Source: Prinsepia uniflora
Lineage: Eukaryota > Streptophyta > Magnoliopsida > Rosales > Rosaceae
DNA length: 64,000 nucleotides
Direction of reading: 5' to 3'
Assembly: GCA_032719365.1 (NCBI GenBank)
Contig: CM064868.1
Coordinates: 73,459,766 to 73,523,765 of the forward strand
Part shown: in pieces, positions 24,355-35,545 of the stretch
How positions within the stretch are numbered: the first letter of the stretch is position 1
Layout: each line of letters starts with the position of its first letter
Notes under the pieces: generated by a model
Told to the model about the DNA's origin: nothing
The model's database searches: none
What the model saw: the letters and a program-made list of their open reading frames with translations, nothing else
Translations under genes and position numbers: made by a program

Positions 24355-24950
24355 CAAACGTGGAGTTCATATGAATATTATAATTCCAAAATCAAAATTG
24401 GAATTAAAAAAAAAATTCGAAACCTTAGTTTTATGTTGTGCGAATTCACATAAACTTTACAAAAGTAAACTTAAAAGGGAGAAATTGATTTTTTTTCTCC
24501 ATCAATGTTAGAGTTCTTATAAACCTTAAAATTTCAAAAATCAAATATCAATTTTTGAAAATAAAATTAAATTTTGAAATTCTAATATCATATTGTAAGA
24601 GTTCAACTAAAGGGAAATAAAACCCTTTTATTGCTCTATTAATTTTACCATAGAAAAACCAAATTCAAATGAAAAAAATTTAATTTTTTTTTTTCCAATC
24701 CTTAACATTAGATGCTAGAGTTCATGTAAACCTTATAATTCCAAAATACAAAGTCGAAATTTACAGAAAAAATTAAACTTCGAACTCCAATCTCACGTCA
24801 TCCTCTTTATAGAAAACCCAAAAAAATGGATAAATTCAAAATTTATTCTTTAAACCACATTGTCAAACTCTAGAGTTCATTTAAACATAAATTACAAGAT
24901 TCAAACTCGAAATTTTGAAGAAAAAATACTTCATTTTGAAATCAAAATTT
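24355..24950. repeat. Diverged A/T-rich tandem repeat
   Basis: Segments of the type AGAGTTCAT-TAAACCTTATAATTCCAAAAT recur about five times at roughly 120-150 base intervals (near 24363, 24510, 24600, 24717, 24850). No coding potential. Confidence 0.65.
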
Positions 24951-25269
24951 TATTTTATTGACATATTACTCGAAATACACCAAGAACATGATGAGAAATC
25001 TTAATTTACACCAGAACAAGAAATCACGTCACTTTGAGCCCAAAATATTCTGCTACCTACCTAGCATCAATGATTACACACTCTGTTTAGGAAATTTATA
25101 TGACGGTAAGAAATTGGATGTTTTAATCATTAATTATGAAAACTAATTATTAAAAAAATAAGAAGATGATGATGGAGGGTAGCCTTGGCTTCACCGACCA
25201 CCATACAACCATCGGCTCCCTATTTGAACCTCTGCCCACCGCCCACAACTCACCGCCCACCTTGTCAAA

Positions 25270-25538
25270 TGGTATGTATTGTTTCTCTAGTAGAACTCAG
25301 ATAATAGGAAAATACTTTCTTATTAAATTGAAACGAACAATCAAGGCTATATAGCCTTTACAAAATAATTGGAAGCTAGAACTCTGCAGCCCACGCCTTA
25401 CGTGCATATTGACACGGTAAGTGACTAGGAAACATTAAAACCTAAACAACATGTCCCTATACTATAGGAAGTCTAAACAAAGTTGTAAACCACAAACTAA
25501 AAGACTCTTAAGGACTTAAAACAACTTACAAATTAACA
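25270..25538 (-). repeat. 3' LTR of copia element II
   Basis: On the minus strand TGTTAATTTG...CCA. It shares with 29620-29776 the stretches TATGTATTGTTT, ATACTTTCTTATTAA and GGAAGCTAGAACTCT. Confidence 0.85.
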
Positions 25539-25547
25539 TCCTCCCTT
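25539..25547 (-). other. Polypurine tract of copia element II
   Basis: AAGGGAGGA on the minus strand, directly before the 3' LTR. Confidence 0.75.
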
Positions 25548-25567
25548 AAACTGATTGTTAGCAGGAT

Positions 25568-25975
25568 TTAGTTTACACTAGAATCTGAGTAGACTCCAAG
25601 TAAACTTCCCATATTCATGAACGTATAAAGCTTTAAGGGTTTAGTCATTACATTCGCAATTTGTTCACTAGTATGACAGTGAATCATCCTTATAGTTCCA
25701 ACCCCCGTGAGCTCACGAAGGAAGTGAAAACGCACATCTATATGCTTACTGCGTCCCTGCAGTACAGGGTTCTTCGAGAGCTCAATTGTAGAAATTTTGT
25801 CATAGCAAACCACTGTCCCATTACCTTGAGAAAGGCTAAGACCCTTCAATAGTCTTCTTAGCCAAATGGCTTGACACACACATGAAGCTGCAACAACAAA
25901 TTCAGCTTCAGTGGTAAACAAGGTGACGATTGGCTGTTTCTTTGTTGACCAGGATACTGCTCTTGAGCTCTGCAT
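25568..25975 (-). pseudogene. Copia RNase H fragment
   Basis: A 135-codon open stretch with copia RNase H hallmarks: SSRAVSWSTKKQPIVTLFTT near residue 3, then TEAEFVVAASCVCQAIWLRRLL, a degenerate YDKIS in place of the usual DN(Q/K)S, and SKHIDVRFHFLRE. It ends with the family's TKPLK tail. It acts on RNA:DNA hybrids in functional relatives. Here it is isolated by frame breaks from the reverse transcriptase upstream. Confidence 0.88.
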
Positions 25976-26106
25976 GAAAACTGAACCTGAAGTGCTCTTT
26001 CAATCATCTAAGTCCCCAGTTTAGTCATTGTCTACGCAGGCAACTAGCTCATCATCTCTTCCTTTCTTGTAGAACATGCCAAGCTCAAAAGTCATTTTCA
26101 AGTACC

Positions 26107-26703
26107 TTAGCACCCTTTAGTTGCATGTAGATGGGTGAATTGTTCCATATATCTGCTAATAAGGCTTACTAAAAACATGATATCAGGACGAGTGGCAGTC
26201 AAGTACATTAAGTTTCCTACAATCTGTTTGTAGAGAGTGTTGCCCATCCTCACTTCATCTTCATCTTTCACCAGTTTGGAACCCGAAACCATTGGGTTGT
26301 GAACTGGGTTGCACTTGTCCATGTTAAACTTTTTGAATACCTCAAGTACATATTTCTTTTGACAGATAAATATACCCTTTGTACTTTGCATTACTTCAAT
26401 ACCAAGGAAAAACCTCACCTTTCTAAGGTCTGTCATATCAAACTCACACATCATAGACTTCTTAAAATCAACAAACATATGCTCATCATTTCCCGTGAAA
26501 ATCAAATCATCAACATAAAAATAAGAAATTAAAATTTTGCCTCTTGCCTTTGTCTTAATGAACAAAGCATGTCTATAGGGACACTTCTCAAATCCTATTT
26601 TCTCAAAGTAGGACTCTATATGATTATACCAAGATTGTGAGGTTGTTTTAGTCTGTATAGGGTCTTTTTGTAATATATAAACTTTATGCTCATCATCTTT
26701 CAT
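26107..26703 (-). pseudogene. Copia reverse transcriptase fragment
   Basis: 198 open codons cover the C-terminal half of a copia reverse transcriptase. The catalytic box is present as YFYVDDLIFTG, followed by FDMTDLRKVRFFLGIEV and NKYV-type palm/connection sequence, and then the LMYLTATRPDIMF segment. The N-terminal fingers region is interrupted by stops between 26704 and about 27018. No intact start or polyprotein remains. Confidence 0.9.
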
Positions 26704-27018
26704 CTCATAACCAAGAGGTTGATCGATGAAGACTTCCCCACTGAGCTCTCAATGCAAGAAGCATCACTTCACATTTAACTGATACATTATCCACTTCATT
26801 TATGTCGCAAGAGAGATGACTAATCAAACTGTGTCCAATCGTGCTACTTGTTAAAATACCCCAGTGTTGTCCACTCCATAGTGTTGAGTGTAGCCCTTTG
26901 CCACTAGCCGAGCCTTATACTTGTCCACTTCACCATTTTCCTTAAGCTTTGTCTTATAAATCCATTTCCCCTAACTAGCTCCTTTAGGTAGCTCTGTTAG
27001 TTCCCATGAGTCATTCTT

Positions 27019-28641
27019 CTAGATAGCTTCTATTTCAACATCCATTGTTGTCTTCCACTTCAAACGTTTTACAACATCCTCAAACAGAATTGGATCATCA
27101 GAGACAAACATAGCTAGGTAAGCCATGTCCTTTTCATCAGAAATACCATATCCACTCATGCAGTTCTTAGTCCAAACAGATCGCCTCCTTTGTCTTTTTC
27201 CTAGTACAATGGGTGAGGGACTTTCACTCAGGTTGGGAGGACTCCCTTTAGTCAAGACCCTATCCTTATCATGTTCACTTTCTCCCTCAGTGCTGCTGTG
27301 TTGATTGGTTTCATTTAAAGCTCCCTCAGTTGTTGGTGAATTCTGATCTCTTTCTTCCCACTCAAAATCAGCAAGTATAGTAGGTTCACAACTCTTGAAC
27401 CCAGCTTCTTTCTTCTTCAAATACCACATCTTTACTCCCTATTATTCTTTGAGAGTTAGGATCATACATCCTATACGCCTTGAACTCCTCACTGAATCTA
27501 AGTAATATACACCTCATGCTCTTGTCATCAAGCTTTGTTCTCTTGCAATCAGGGACATGTATATGAGACACACACCAAAACACTCTGAAGTGTTCAATTG
27601 ATGGCTTGAGACCACTCCAAGTTTCTTCAAGAGTTCAGTTCTTTACTACAAGGGTCGGACTTCTGTTGAGGACATGAATTGTCTAATTCAGGGCTTCAGG
27701 CCAGAGGGTCTTTGTATTCTTTTTTTATAACAATATGCATTGAACCATATTCATGATGATTCAATTCTTCCTTTCTGCAACCCCATTTTGTTACAGACTA
27801 TATGCAGCTGTCAATACCTTCCAATGTTATTCTCATTGCAAAAGCTTGGGAATTCCATGGATGTGAATTCGCCCCCACGATCAGTACGAAACCCTTTGAT
27901 GCGCAAGCCACTTTTTTTTTTTTCAATTTTTATAGTTGTTGAATGTAATGAATGCTTCAGATTTTTCAATTGAAAAATAAACCCAAGTTTTTTTACTATA
28001 GTCATCAATGAGGCAAAGCATGTACCTCTTATTGATGCTTGACACGGGGCAGATTGGTCCACATATGTCAACATGCACGAGTTCAAGAACTTAAGAGGCT
28101 CTCTATGTACTTTATGCTGGAAATGAGTATTTCGGTTGCTTCTCCACGAAGCAATCTTCACATACTCTCAACGAGGCTTCCAAGTGTGGCAGTCCTCTCA
28201 CCATCCTTTTTTTTATGGTTTGTAAACCACTGTAGCTCAGATGTTTGTACCTACAATGCCAAAGTTGAGCTGGATGTTCCAAAAGAAAGTTGAAGAAAAC
28301 CTACACCTAAGGTTCTACTCGTGTGTTCAGTTTGAACATGCTGTTTGAAGACATCGTGATCTCCATGATTAATCGTCACTTTGGATGGTAGATTTTGATT
28401 GTCCTCGTTGTATGAGGATTGAAAGTCCCTTCTCAGCTAGCTACCCAGCACTCAACAAGTTGTTTTTCAACCCTGGAATATAAAACACTCCTGTAATGAT
28501 CTGTACAGTTCCATTTGATAGCATTAGTACATTTCCTTTTCCCATTATATCCATGCTTGAGTCTGCCAGCTTCACCTTTTCTCTGAAATTTCCATCAAAA
28601 GTGTTGAAGACTTTCTTCTTACTACTCATGTGGTGCTGCAT
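27019..28641 (-). pseudogene. Copia integrase and pre-integrase remains
   Basis: Four overlapping frame pieces. The pre-integrase start (28441-28641) shows SNGTVQIITGVFYIPGLKNN, typical of copia proteins. The integrase core (27811-28161) has TDRGGEFTSMEF and NENNIGR of the DDE region. A later piece (27386-27583) holds the DDKSMRCILL-type C-terminal segment, followed by an acidic linker (27019-27429). Frameshifts separate the pieces. Confidence 0.85.
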
Positions 28642-29702
28642 CTTGAATCAAGGTACCATGTTTCTCTAGTGCCAGCATCCTTTTGTTCACGTAGGCCATC
28701 AACAACATTTCTTCTTTTTCTTCGTTTCCCACTACATTGTTTTCCTTGGTTTCTATCTTCTTCGATGGAAATTCATGCTGGAAATGTCCCAAATTATGGC
28801 AGTGGTAGCATTGGACACTGGATTTGTCAAAGCTACGCTTGACTCCTCCTCTTCCATGTCTTTGGAATCCCCTCTGACCATTTACTTTTCCACCTGGAGA
28901 TTTGCCATGGCTCGCCTTCAATGCTTGTTCTTCCACCACGTGAGCATTCATCCACTGCTTATGAACCAACATACTGCTTTGTAGCTCGTCAATTGAAAGA
29001 ACATCCAGATCATGTGACTATTCAATCGAGCATAGCACATAATCAAATTTAGACATCATGGATCTCAAGTTATTCTCATTCACTGTTTCATCATCTATCT
29101 ATCCATTGTTGGCCCTCAACCTTTTGAAAATAGAACGACTGCTAGAAAAATACTCATTCACAAACTCACCCATCTTCATGTTCAAGATTTCAAAATCCTT
29201 TTGGAGCGCTTTCCATTGTGCATGTTGCACTCTGGTCGCTCCCTGGCATTTTTGCTTTAGGGAATCCCAATTGCTTTTGGTGGAATCCTTTTTTAGAATG
29301 GTCTCCAGGATCGATTTGTCAATTTCTTGGAAGAGGTAGTTATTCGCCGTCAAGCCTTTCAGATTTATGTCTTCAATCGCCTTCTTTTGTGTTTTAGAGA
29401 GGTGAGACTGTTCCCCTACTATTAGGATCCCATCCTCTATCAAGCCCTAATATTCCTTTGAGCAAAGAAAGTTCTCCATCAACATACACCAGTGCTCGTA
29501 GTGACCATAAAATATGGGAATTGAAGGTTGCTTGCACAAAGCTGTTGTCACTCACCATATCTTTCCCTTTCTCTTGCTTACTCGGGTTCATGTCCCTGTG
29601 ATGAAGCTCTGATACCAAATGGAAAACGGTATGTATTGTTTTTGCTAGTAGAACTAAGATAATATGAGAATACTTTCTTATTAAGTTGAAACAAAAAATC
29701 AA
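28622..29702 (-). pseudogene. Copia gag remains with damaged zinc knuckle
   Basis: A UBN2-like gag core lies at 29099-29443 (residues around WDSLKQKCQG and FEILNMKMGEFVNEYFS). It is followed at 28622-28972 by a basic Gly/Lys-rich stretch and a CCHC knuckle reading CYHCHNLGHFQHEF, in which the fourth metal ligand (Cys) is replaced by Phe. Gag coats the element RNA in active relatives. Frames differ between the parts. Confidence 0.85.
29606..29617 (-). other. Primer-binding site of copia element II
   Basis: GCTCTGATACCA on the + strand, i.e. TGGTATCAGAGC on the minus strand, two bases inside the 5' LTR edge. It matches initiator tRNA-Met. Confidence 0.88.
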
Positions 29703-29776
29703 TCCTATATATCCTTTACAGAATAACTGGAAGCTAGAACTCTACAGCCCACGCCTTACATGAGTGACTCGGAAAC
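29620..29776 (-). repeat. Truncated 5' LTR of copia element II
   Basis: Aligns with the inner-sided first 150 or so bases of 25270-25538, with an extra AAAACGG near its start. The match stops after GGAAACG near 29776, so about 110 bases of the outer part are missing. Confidence 0.8.
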
Positions 29777-30053
29777 GTCTTTCCCTTACTCACTCCCTTG
29801 CCCCAAACAGGCTGCTTCCACCGACCGGTGATATCATGCATGACATCAAATTTCCAATTCTCGCTATTCTGTAGGGCATTTGCCCATACAATCTAGCTCA
29901 TGTGTTGAAGAAGAAGACATCCAAATTGCTCAAAGTATGCCTTCCTTTTCCTCTTGCTTTTTCTTTTCGTATGTACAATTATTAAACACTATCCAAATTG
30001 AATTTTCTAGGCTCTCTTGAACTTTAAATCATACAAATTTGGTACTGAGTCGA
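29777..30053. other. Unassigned spacer
   Basis: No gene or element recognised between copia element II and solo LTR F. Confidence 0.4.
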
Positions 30054-31834
30054 TGTAACACCCCGGATATTCGTGGAAATGAAAAAAATGACCATTTTCC
30101 CCTAAAAGTCAAAGTGTTGACTTTGATTATAACACCTTGAATATTCGAGGAAAGGAAAAAATAACCATTTTGCCCATAAAAGTCAAAGGATTAATTTTTG
30201 ACCAAAAAGTCAAATAGTTGACTTTTTGCTATGGACCTCTTTTGAGAATTTCGAGAAGACCGCTATGAAGGTCTAGGGGTCCTGAGTCCATAGACAGGCG
30301 GCACGCTAAAATTGGAGATTGTATGAGGTTGATTCAGGTCAAGAACCCTTAAGGGCATTTTGGTAATTTATGCTTGAAGGGTATTTTGGTAATTGTGCAA
30401 TGGGAACAATTTGGATGTGGACAAGTGTCCAATTATGAAAGGTTCTGATATTTTCTCCTTTCACCAACTTACCACACCATATATTGGTGTGTGAGTTGCT
30501 GTCTTGGGGAGTTCAGTGAACCGTGGCCGAAGCTATGGACACGGTGTCGAAGAGAGAGATGCAACAGATGAACGAGAGAGCAGACCAGGTAGAGAAAGAT
30601 AAGAGGGGAAGGTAATGAGGAGAGGATGAAGAAGAGGCTGAGAGAGGAAGAAGGCTTCCTTAGATCTGTGAAACCACTAGGAAACCCGAGTAGGAGTTTT
30701 GGTGGGTTGGAGTTACTCAGCTCAGTTTTCGGGTGGGAACTTAGAAAACAAGTGAAGGGATGTCTTCTTTGAGTTCTTACGATCCTAGTAGGCTGATAAA
30801 ACGTAGCTTTGGACGCAAGGATTGCCCAGATAGTGTAGGTGATGGACGAGTGAAAAGGGAGGATGTAGGACGAGTCACGTGGGTAACTTTTCTTCCTTTA
30901 AACACCACAGATCTTCTTCTGGATTTAACTACATGATTTTTGGTGTTTTAAACATTGGAAAATATTGAGAATTGATGGAGAAATGACCGGGTCATGGTTG
31001 CGGGTTGGGTGACCCGAAATTTGACCCAGCTGGAGGTTGAAGACAACCTCTGTGCAGGGCGCATGAGGCCCACTTGCAGAGGCTGTCCTCAGCCATTTCT
31101 GGTGTGTGATGGCACGTTCATCGGAATTTGGGGTGGCGACCTACATGAAAACTCCTTAGTTTTTAATTTTGACTTTAATGGTCCGAGAATTGGATTAATC
31201 GGACATCGTATGAGCTAGTTATGATAGTTTAAAGTTTAATGTTCCATTTAAAACCCTTAATTAATCCTATAAGTTTGGGGTGATGAATCTTAGTCATGTA
31301 ATGGTGAAATTGAATGAAGGTAAACTAGAAATTTGGTGATTAAATATGTGATTATATTAAAGGATTATAAGGGTGAACCTATAATGTTTAATTGGTTGAT
31401 TAGATTGATGTTTATACTGATGATTATAGAAAGGATTATTATAGTTATGCTGAGAATTATACTGATGAATCTATGATGTTGATGATCATGAGCATGATGG
31501 TGTTAAGAATATGGAAAATAAGAAAATGCCAACTAAACTACTAAAGTAGTCCTTATGAAAAAGTCTATGTGAATTAGTATATAGTTGGGATTTTACTTTG
31601 CAATATTAAATGGGCTAGTATGTTGGTGTTAAGTTTATATGTTAGAAAATTTTCATCACTTGACGGGATTAAGTGGGACGGAAGTGGGAGGTGACCCCGC
31701 AAGGATGGACTGGATTTGGCTTAATCATATGGATATGTACATAGTTAAAATTAGTAATAACCCTTGTCTAATAAGATCTATAAGACGGGAGAAGGAACCG
31801 TCCGAATTTAGGGAAATTGGGACGGGTCCTGTTA
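30054..31834 (+). mobile_element. Solo LTR F of the long-LTR family
   Basis: 1781 bp starting TGTAACACCCCGG and ending GGGACGGGTCCTGTTA, flanked by perfect GTCGA duplications (30049-30053, 31835-31839). The terminal CA has become TA. It holds one CATAGACAGGCGGCACG cassette (near 30290). The first 70 bases are tandemly duplicated in diverged form (30056-30125 and 30131-30200). It is shorter and more divergent than copies A-D and lacks the hairpin array. Confidence 0.87.
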
Positions 31835-31839
31835 GTCGA

Positions 31840-32672
31840 CTCGAAAATTTAGTGAGTCGAAGGAGAAGATGAGGAGGACTGAAGTGGTGCTGCTTCGGAA
31901 TCTGGGTATCGAAATTCCATAAAATGGGGAAATTAGATGGACGACTGTGGTGTTCTGGATGGAGATGGCGAATGGAGGATTGGATAGGGGCTCGGGTCTT
32001 GCGCTTAGGGAGCAGAATGTTTCCTGAATTGTCTGATTCCAAGCTTGAAATTTTACGGTGCAACATGGAGCCCTGGAGCCTGGACTATCTGTTTCAAAAT
32101 CAAGTGCTGATCTAGAATAAGGTCCATTCTCAAAATAAGTACCGATAAAATATGAAATGAAACACCACGTGTACACCATAAAAGTCGTCTTGTTTCATCA
32201 TGTTAAATGGCTTATCAACTATATACCACATATGTTTGAATATAGGATAAATTATACTTCATTATATTGTACTTTACATTTTATGATATATTAATACTTC
32301 AATTTTTAAATGTTCCAATTACTCCCCTATGATACATTTTATGATACATTTTATGATATAATAAGTCTTCAATTTTTAAATGATATATTAACTATTTTGT
32401 TAAATTCTGTTATGAAAAAAATGTGACCTGTTATTAAATGTAGGTGTATTAGGCTAAATGCACCAAGAACACACGATTTAATCTCAAAATGCAAAAGAAA
32501 CGGCAATTGGTCTCACTTTGCACTAGAAATAGGTGCAACATCAAAAAGTTACATCATTTAACTGAAATCATGTTTGACGCCGTTTAGGATAGTTATATAG
32601 TATGATACTTTGGTCATAGTTGCATCTTTTTCCTCATAGATGCATCTTTTCCTCCATATTTACCACCCATGC
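31840..32672. other. Unassigned A/T-rich spacer
   Basis: No conserved coding sequence. A short duplicated stretch built on ATACATTTTATGATA occurs at 32270-32400. Confidence 0.4.
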
Positions 32673-32955
32673 TGTCATGACCTGACTGCTCTAGCACGAT
32701 ATTATTCACTTTGGGCCTACGTCCTCACGGTTTTGTTTCTGAGAACTCACGAGCAACTTTTTAATGGGTTACCCATCATGAAATTGCCTTAGTCCAACAT
32801 CGCTTAACTTTTGAGTTCCAAAAGAATCCAAAGTTAATGAGCTTCCAAAATGCCTCGTGTTAGGAAAAGAAGTGTCCACACATATAAGGCCCTTCATTCC
32901 CTTCCTCGGGTGATGTGGGATTGCTTACCGTTCTTCCCAAGATACGAGTCTTACA
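32673..32955 (-). mobile_element. Cassandra solo LTR, inverted, diverged
   Basis: 283 bp, TGTCATGACC...GAGTCTTACA on the + strand, with near-identical flanks CATGC and CACGC (32668-32672, 32956-32960; one C/T difference). The 5S-like block is more decayed than in the other copies, so this is probably the oldest of the four Cassandra loci. Confidence 0.8.
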
Positions 32956-33928
32956 CACGCGGTCGGCCACCTTATGGCCATGGCTTCTTCTTATCCTCTC
33001 AGACTTTTGGGCCTCGCATTGGCCTTGGTTTTCCCACAACCTTTTATCACGTGAGTACATACCGTCTCGTCATACCCAATTTCACCTCCAAATTCTCCAA
33101 ACTAAGAACCCCAAATCGAAAATCAAGCTATGGGCTTTTCATAATTCAACGCTTGGTGCAGCTAGGACATGACGAGGTACATGAGGAGGAAGATAGGCAG
33201 CAACATCAACTTGGTTGCTAAAAGTTGTAACTGTGGGAGCAAGGTAGAGCTCCATGTCTCGGCAACCCCTTTTTCACAAGCTTTTTAACAACCAACATAT
33301 AGCATCTCTCATTATCCCTTATCAGAGGTACCATGAAAAACCATGTCATTACCCTTTTCCATGAGACATTCATAGTACTAATCTTGCAGTAGTGGGAAGC
33401 AAAACCCAAAGCCAGTTCAACATCAACATCCAAAATGTTGCTTTGAGCAATCTACCAACACAAAACCCATATCCAAAACAAAAATGAGGGGAAAAAAGGT
33501 TATACAAACCACATATCATATAAAGAAACCTTGGATCGAAATATTCTTCACAAAACTCTCCTAGATTTGATGTATAAGCAAATCATATAATCAAGTATGC
33601 TAACAAAAACAACAATGGAAAATGCCAATGTCAGAGAAAAAAAAATCGATTTTCCAAATTTACATATAAATGGAAAAAAGGGCGTGGGAAAACCAGAGCT
33701 TGATTTCTCTTCTTTTTTTTTTTTTTTGAAAATCCATAGCTTTAGTTTTGATTTGGGGTTCTGGGTTTGGAGAATTTGCAGTGAAATTGGATACGGCGAG
33801 GCGTTACGTGCTCATGTGATAAAAGGATGTGGGAAAATCAGGGCCAATATGAGGGCCAAAAGACCGAGAGGACAAGAAGAAGCCATGGCCATGAGGTGTG
33901 CAACTACATGTATGGTCAATACGGACAA

Positions 33929-34006
33929 GATGCATCTATGAGGAAGAAGATGCATCTATGAGGAAGAAGATGCACTGGTCATATATGGAGGAAGAAGATG
34001 CACTGG
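33929..34006. repeat. Short tandem repeat (GAGGAAGAAGATGCA type)
   Basis: About four copies of an 18-30 base unit containing GAGGAAGAAGATGCA, the last two ending in CTGG. Confidence 0.75.
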
Positions 34007-34632
34007 TTTAAATTAATAACATGTAAGCACCATGTGACAAAACTATTAATAAATTATTTAGAATTATTAAAACTAATTTTTATCCACAAATTTTAAAACA
34101 TATCTTTTCAAAATAAAATAAAAAATAATAAACTAAAAAGAGCGGTTATTCAATGGAAGAAGTATGAGATAAAGTTAGAGAATAATATAAAAATACAGAA
34201 AGAAGATGACTTTAGATTGTAGCCAAAATAATATGATATGCCTCTCACCTATCCCAAGCCCCTCCGATTAAATTCTGAGAATTTTGTGAATTTTTTGGAA
34301 TTTTTCTGGAAAGGGTATGAGTTTCTTTAAATTCAGAATATTTAATTCTCATTTCATTTGTGGAATTCATCAAGATAAAAAGCATCATAAAAAATGAATT
34401 TTGGCAATGATGTTCTTCTAAATTACCCTGGCTAATCTCGTTTCACCTTTAGTAGCAAAATGTTTAGAACGATTTCAAACCATCCAATAAATCAAAATGT
34501 AGTCAAAAAAATTATCAACACTAAGATCTAAGATTCTCATGGGTGGTTTATTACTCCCATTTCATTGTTCTCTCTCTTTATTCTCTCTCTTTTATGTTTG
34601 TTCATTTCCACTTTCAATCACCACTCGAAGAA

Positions 34633-34657
34633 GGGGGGGGGGGGGGGGGGGGGGGGG
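34633..34657. repeat. Poly(G) tract, 25 bases
   Basis: An uninterrupted G run. Length may be unreliable, as such runs are error-prone in sequencing and assembly. Confidence 0.85.
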
Positions 34658-35005
34658 AGAAGGTTACATGCCGAAAACCTTTGACCCTTCCTTCTAAACA
34701 GGGATGACCAGAGCACCTCATCTTGTCATTTCGTCATAATTTTTTTTTTTTGGGTGTGAAAATGGAGGCCTAAGCAGAATAAATCCAAACCATCTAAAAA
34801 AAGCGGGTCGGGGTAAAATGTACGGTGGGAAATTGGGAATGGCAGAGAGCTGCGCGCCCAATAAAGAAGGGGGCCGGAATGGCAGAGGCGGGTGAGGGGG
34901 GAGGAAGAGTTAATGCAGTTTTTTTTTTTTAAATAAATATTTTTAATTTAAATTATTTATTATTATTTAAATATTAAAAAAATCCCATATTTTTTCCCTA
35001 ACTCT

Positions 35006-35253
35006 AAACACGCACCTGACCGAAGTGATCTTTGCTTGGAGGCCAAGAGATACTAATAGGGTTGCGCATGAGGTTACTTCTTTTATTAACAAAATTACGA
35101 GTTATCATTTCTGGGACTTACTGAGACTTTCTGGGACTTCCTGGGCAGGAGTGGTTGTTTAACACCTTGGCCTCTGATGCCAATGTAACAATTCTGTCTT
35201 TGATTTGATTCAATGTTATCGTTGTCAAAAAAAAAACACGCACCTGACCGAAG
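35006..35253 (+). mobile_element. Short poly(A)-tailed retroposon (SINE or 5'-truncated LINE)
   Basis: A roughly 210-base body (35026-35235) ends in an A run and is bracketed by direct repeats of 18-20 bases (ACACGCACCTGACCGAAG at 35008-35025 and 35236-35253). Long target duplications plus a 3' poly(A) are the signature of L1-machinery retroposition. I see no clear Pol III A and B boxes, and the tail (AATGTTATCGTTGTC then A's) looks like a plant LINE end, so a 5'-truncated LINE is slightly favoured. The 3' duplication ends 22 bases before the CDC20 TATA box. Confidence 0.82.
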
Positions 35254-35275
35254 GACTGCCATCTATTTCGTCACC

Positions 35276-35282
35276 TATAAAA
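35276..35282 (+). promoter_or_regulatory. Probable TATA box of CDC20
   Basis: TATAAAA lies about 265 bases before the start codon and just before a pyrimidine-rich leader (CTCTCTCTTTCTCTC, 35312-35327). No clear mitosis-specific activator (AACGG core) site was seen next to it. Confidence 0.55.
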
Positions 35283-35545
35283 CCCCTACTTGAACCTAAT
35301 AACGCTCAGCGCTCTCTCTTTCTCTCAATTCACGGTTCTTTGCAGTGCTCAGAGTCAGAGATTATAAACGCTGCCTCAAATTGTGATTTGCAACTCTCAC
35401 AGTTTTTGGGTTTCTTGAATCTATCTTTTGCACGCTTTGATTTTGTATACTAATCGATCTTTTTGCAGGATTTTTCATTTTATCTGTCTTTTTCTTTCCT
35501 GTTGTTCAACTTTTATATGCATATATTCTTTTGCGGATATCGATG

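Larger units (their letters stand above)
25270..29776 (-). mobile_element. Ty1/copia element II, decayed, inverted
   Basis: Runs right to left with gag, integrase, reverse transcriptase and RNase H in copia order. The 3' LTR is 25270-25538 (269 bp). The 5' LTR starts at 29620 but only about 157 bases align (to about 29776); the outer part is missing, so it is truncated. The primer site (29606-29617) and polypurine tract (25539-25547) sit in the right places. All frames are broken, so the element is dead. No target duplication can be shown because one end is lost. Confidence 0.88.
32961..35005. other. Intergenic DNA upstream of CDC20
   Basis: No conserved gene found. It contains a short tandem repeat of ATGAGGAAGAAGATGCATCT type (about 33929-34006), a run of 25 G (34633-34657) and several T runs (near 33713, 34740, 34919). 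Open frames here are short and lack recognisable domains. Confidence 0.5.

Noticed and set aside
32850..33221. 123-codon frame upstream of CDC20
   Set aside because: Its first third lies in the Cassandra solo LTR and the rest has no family features.
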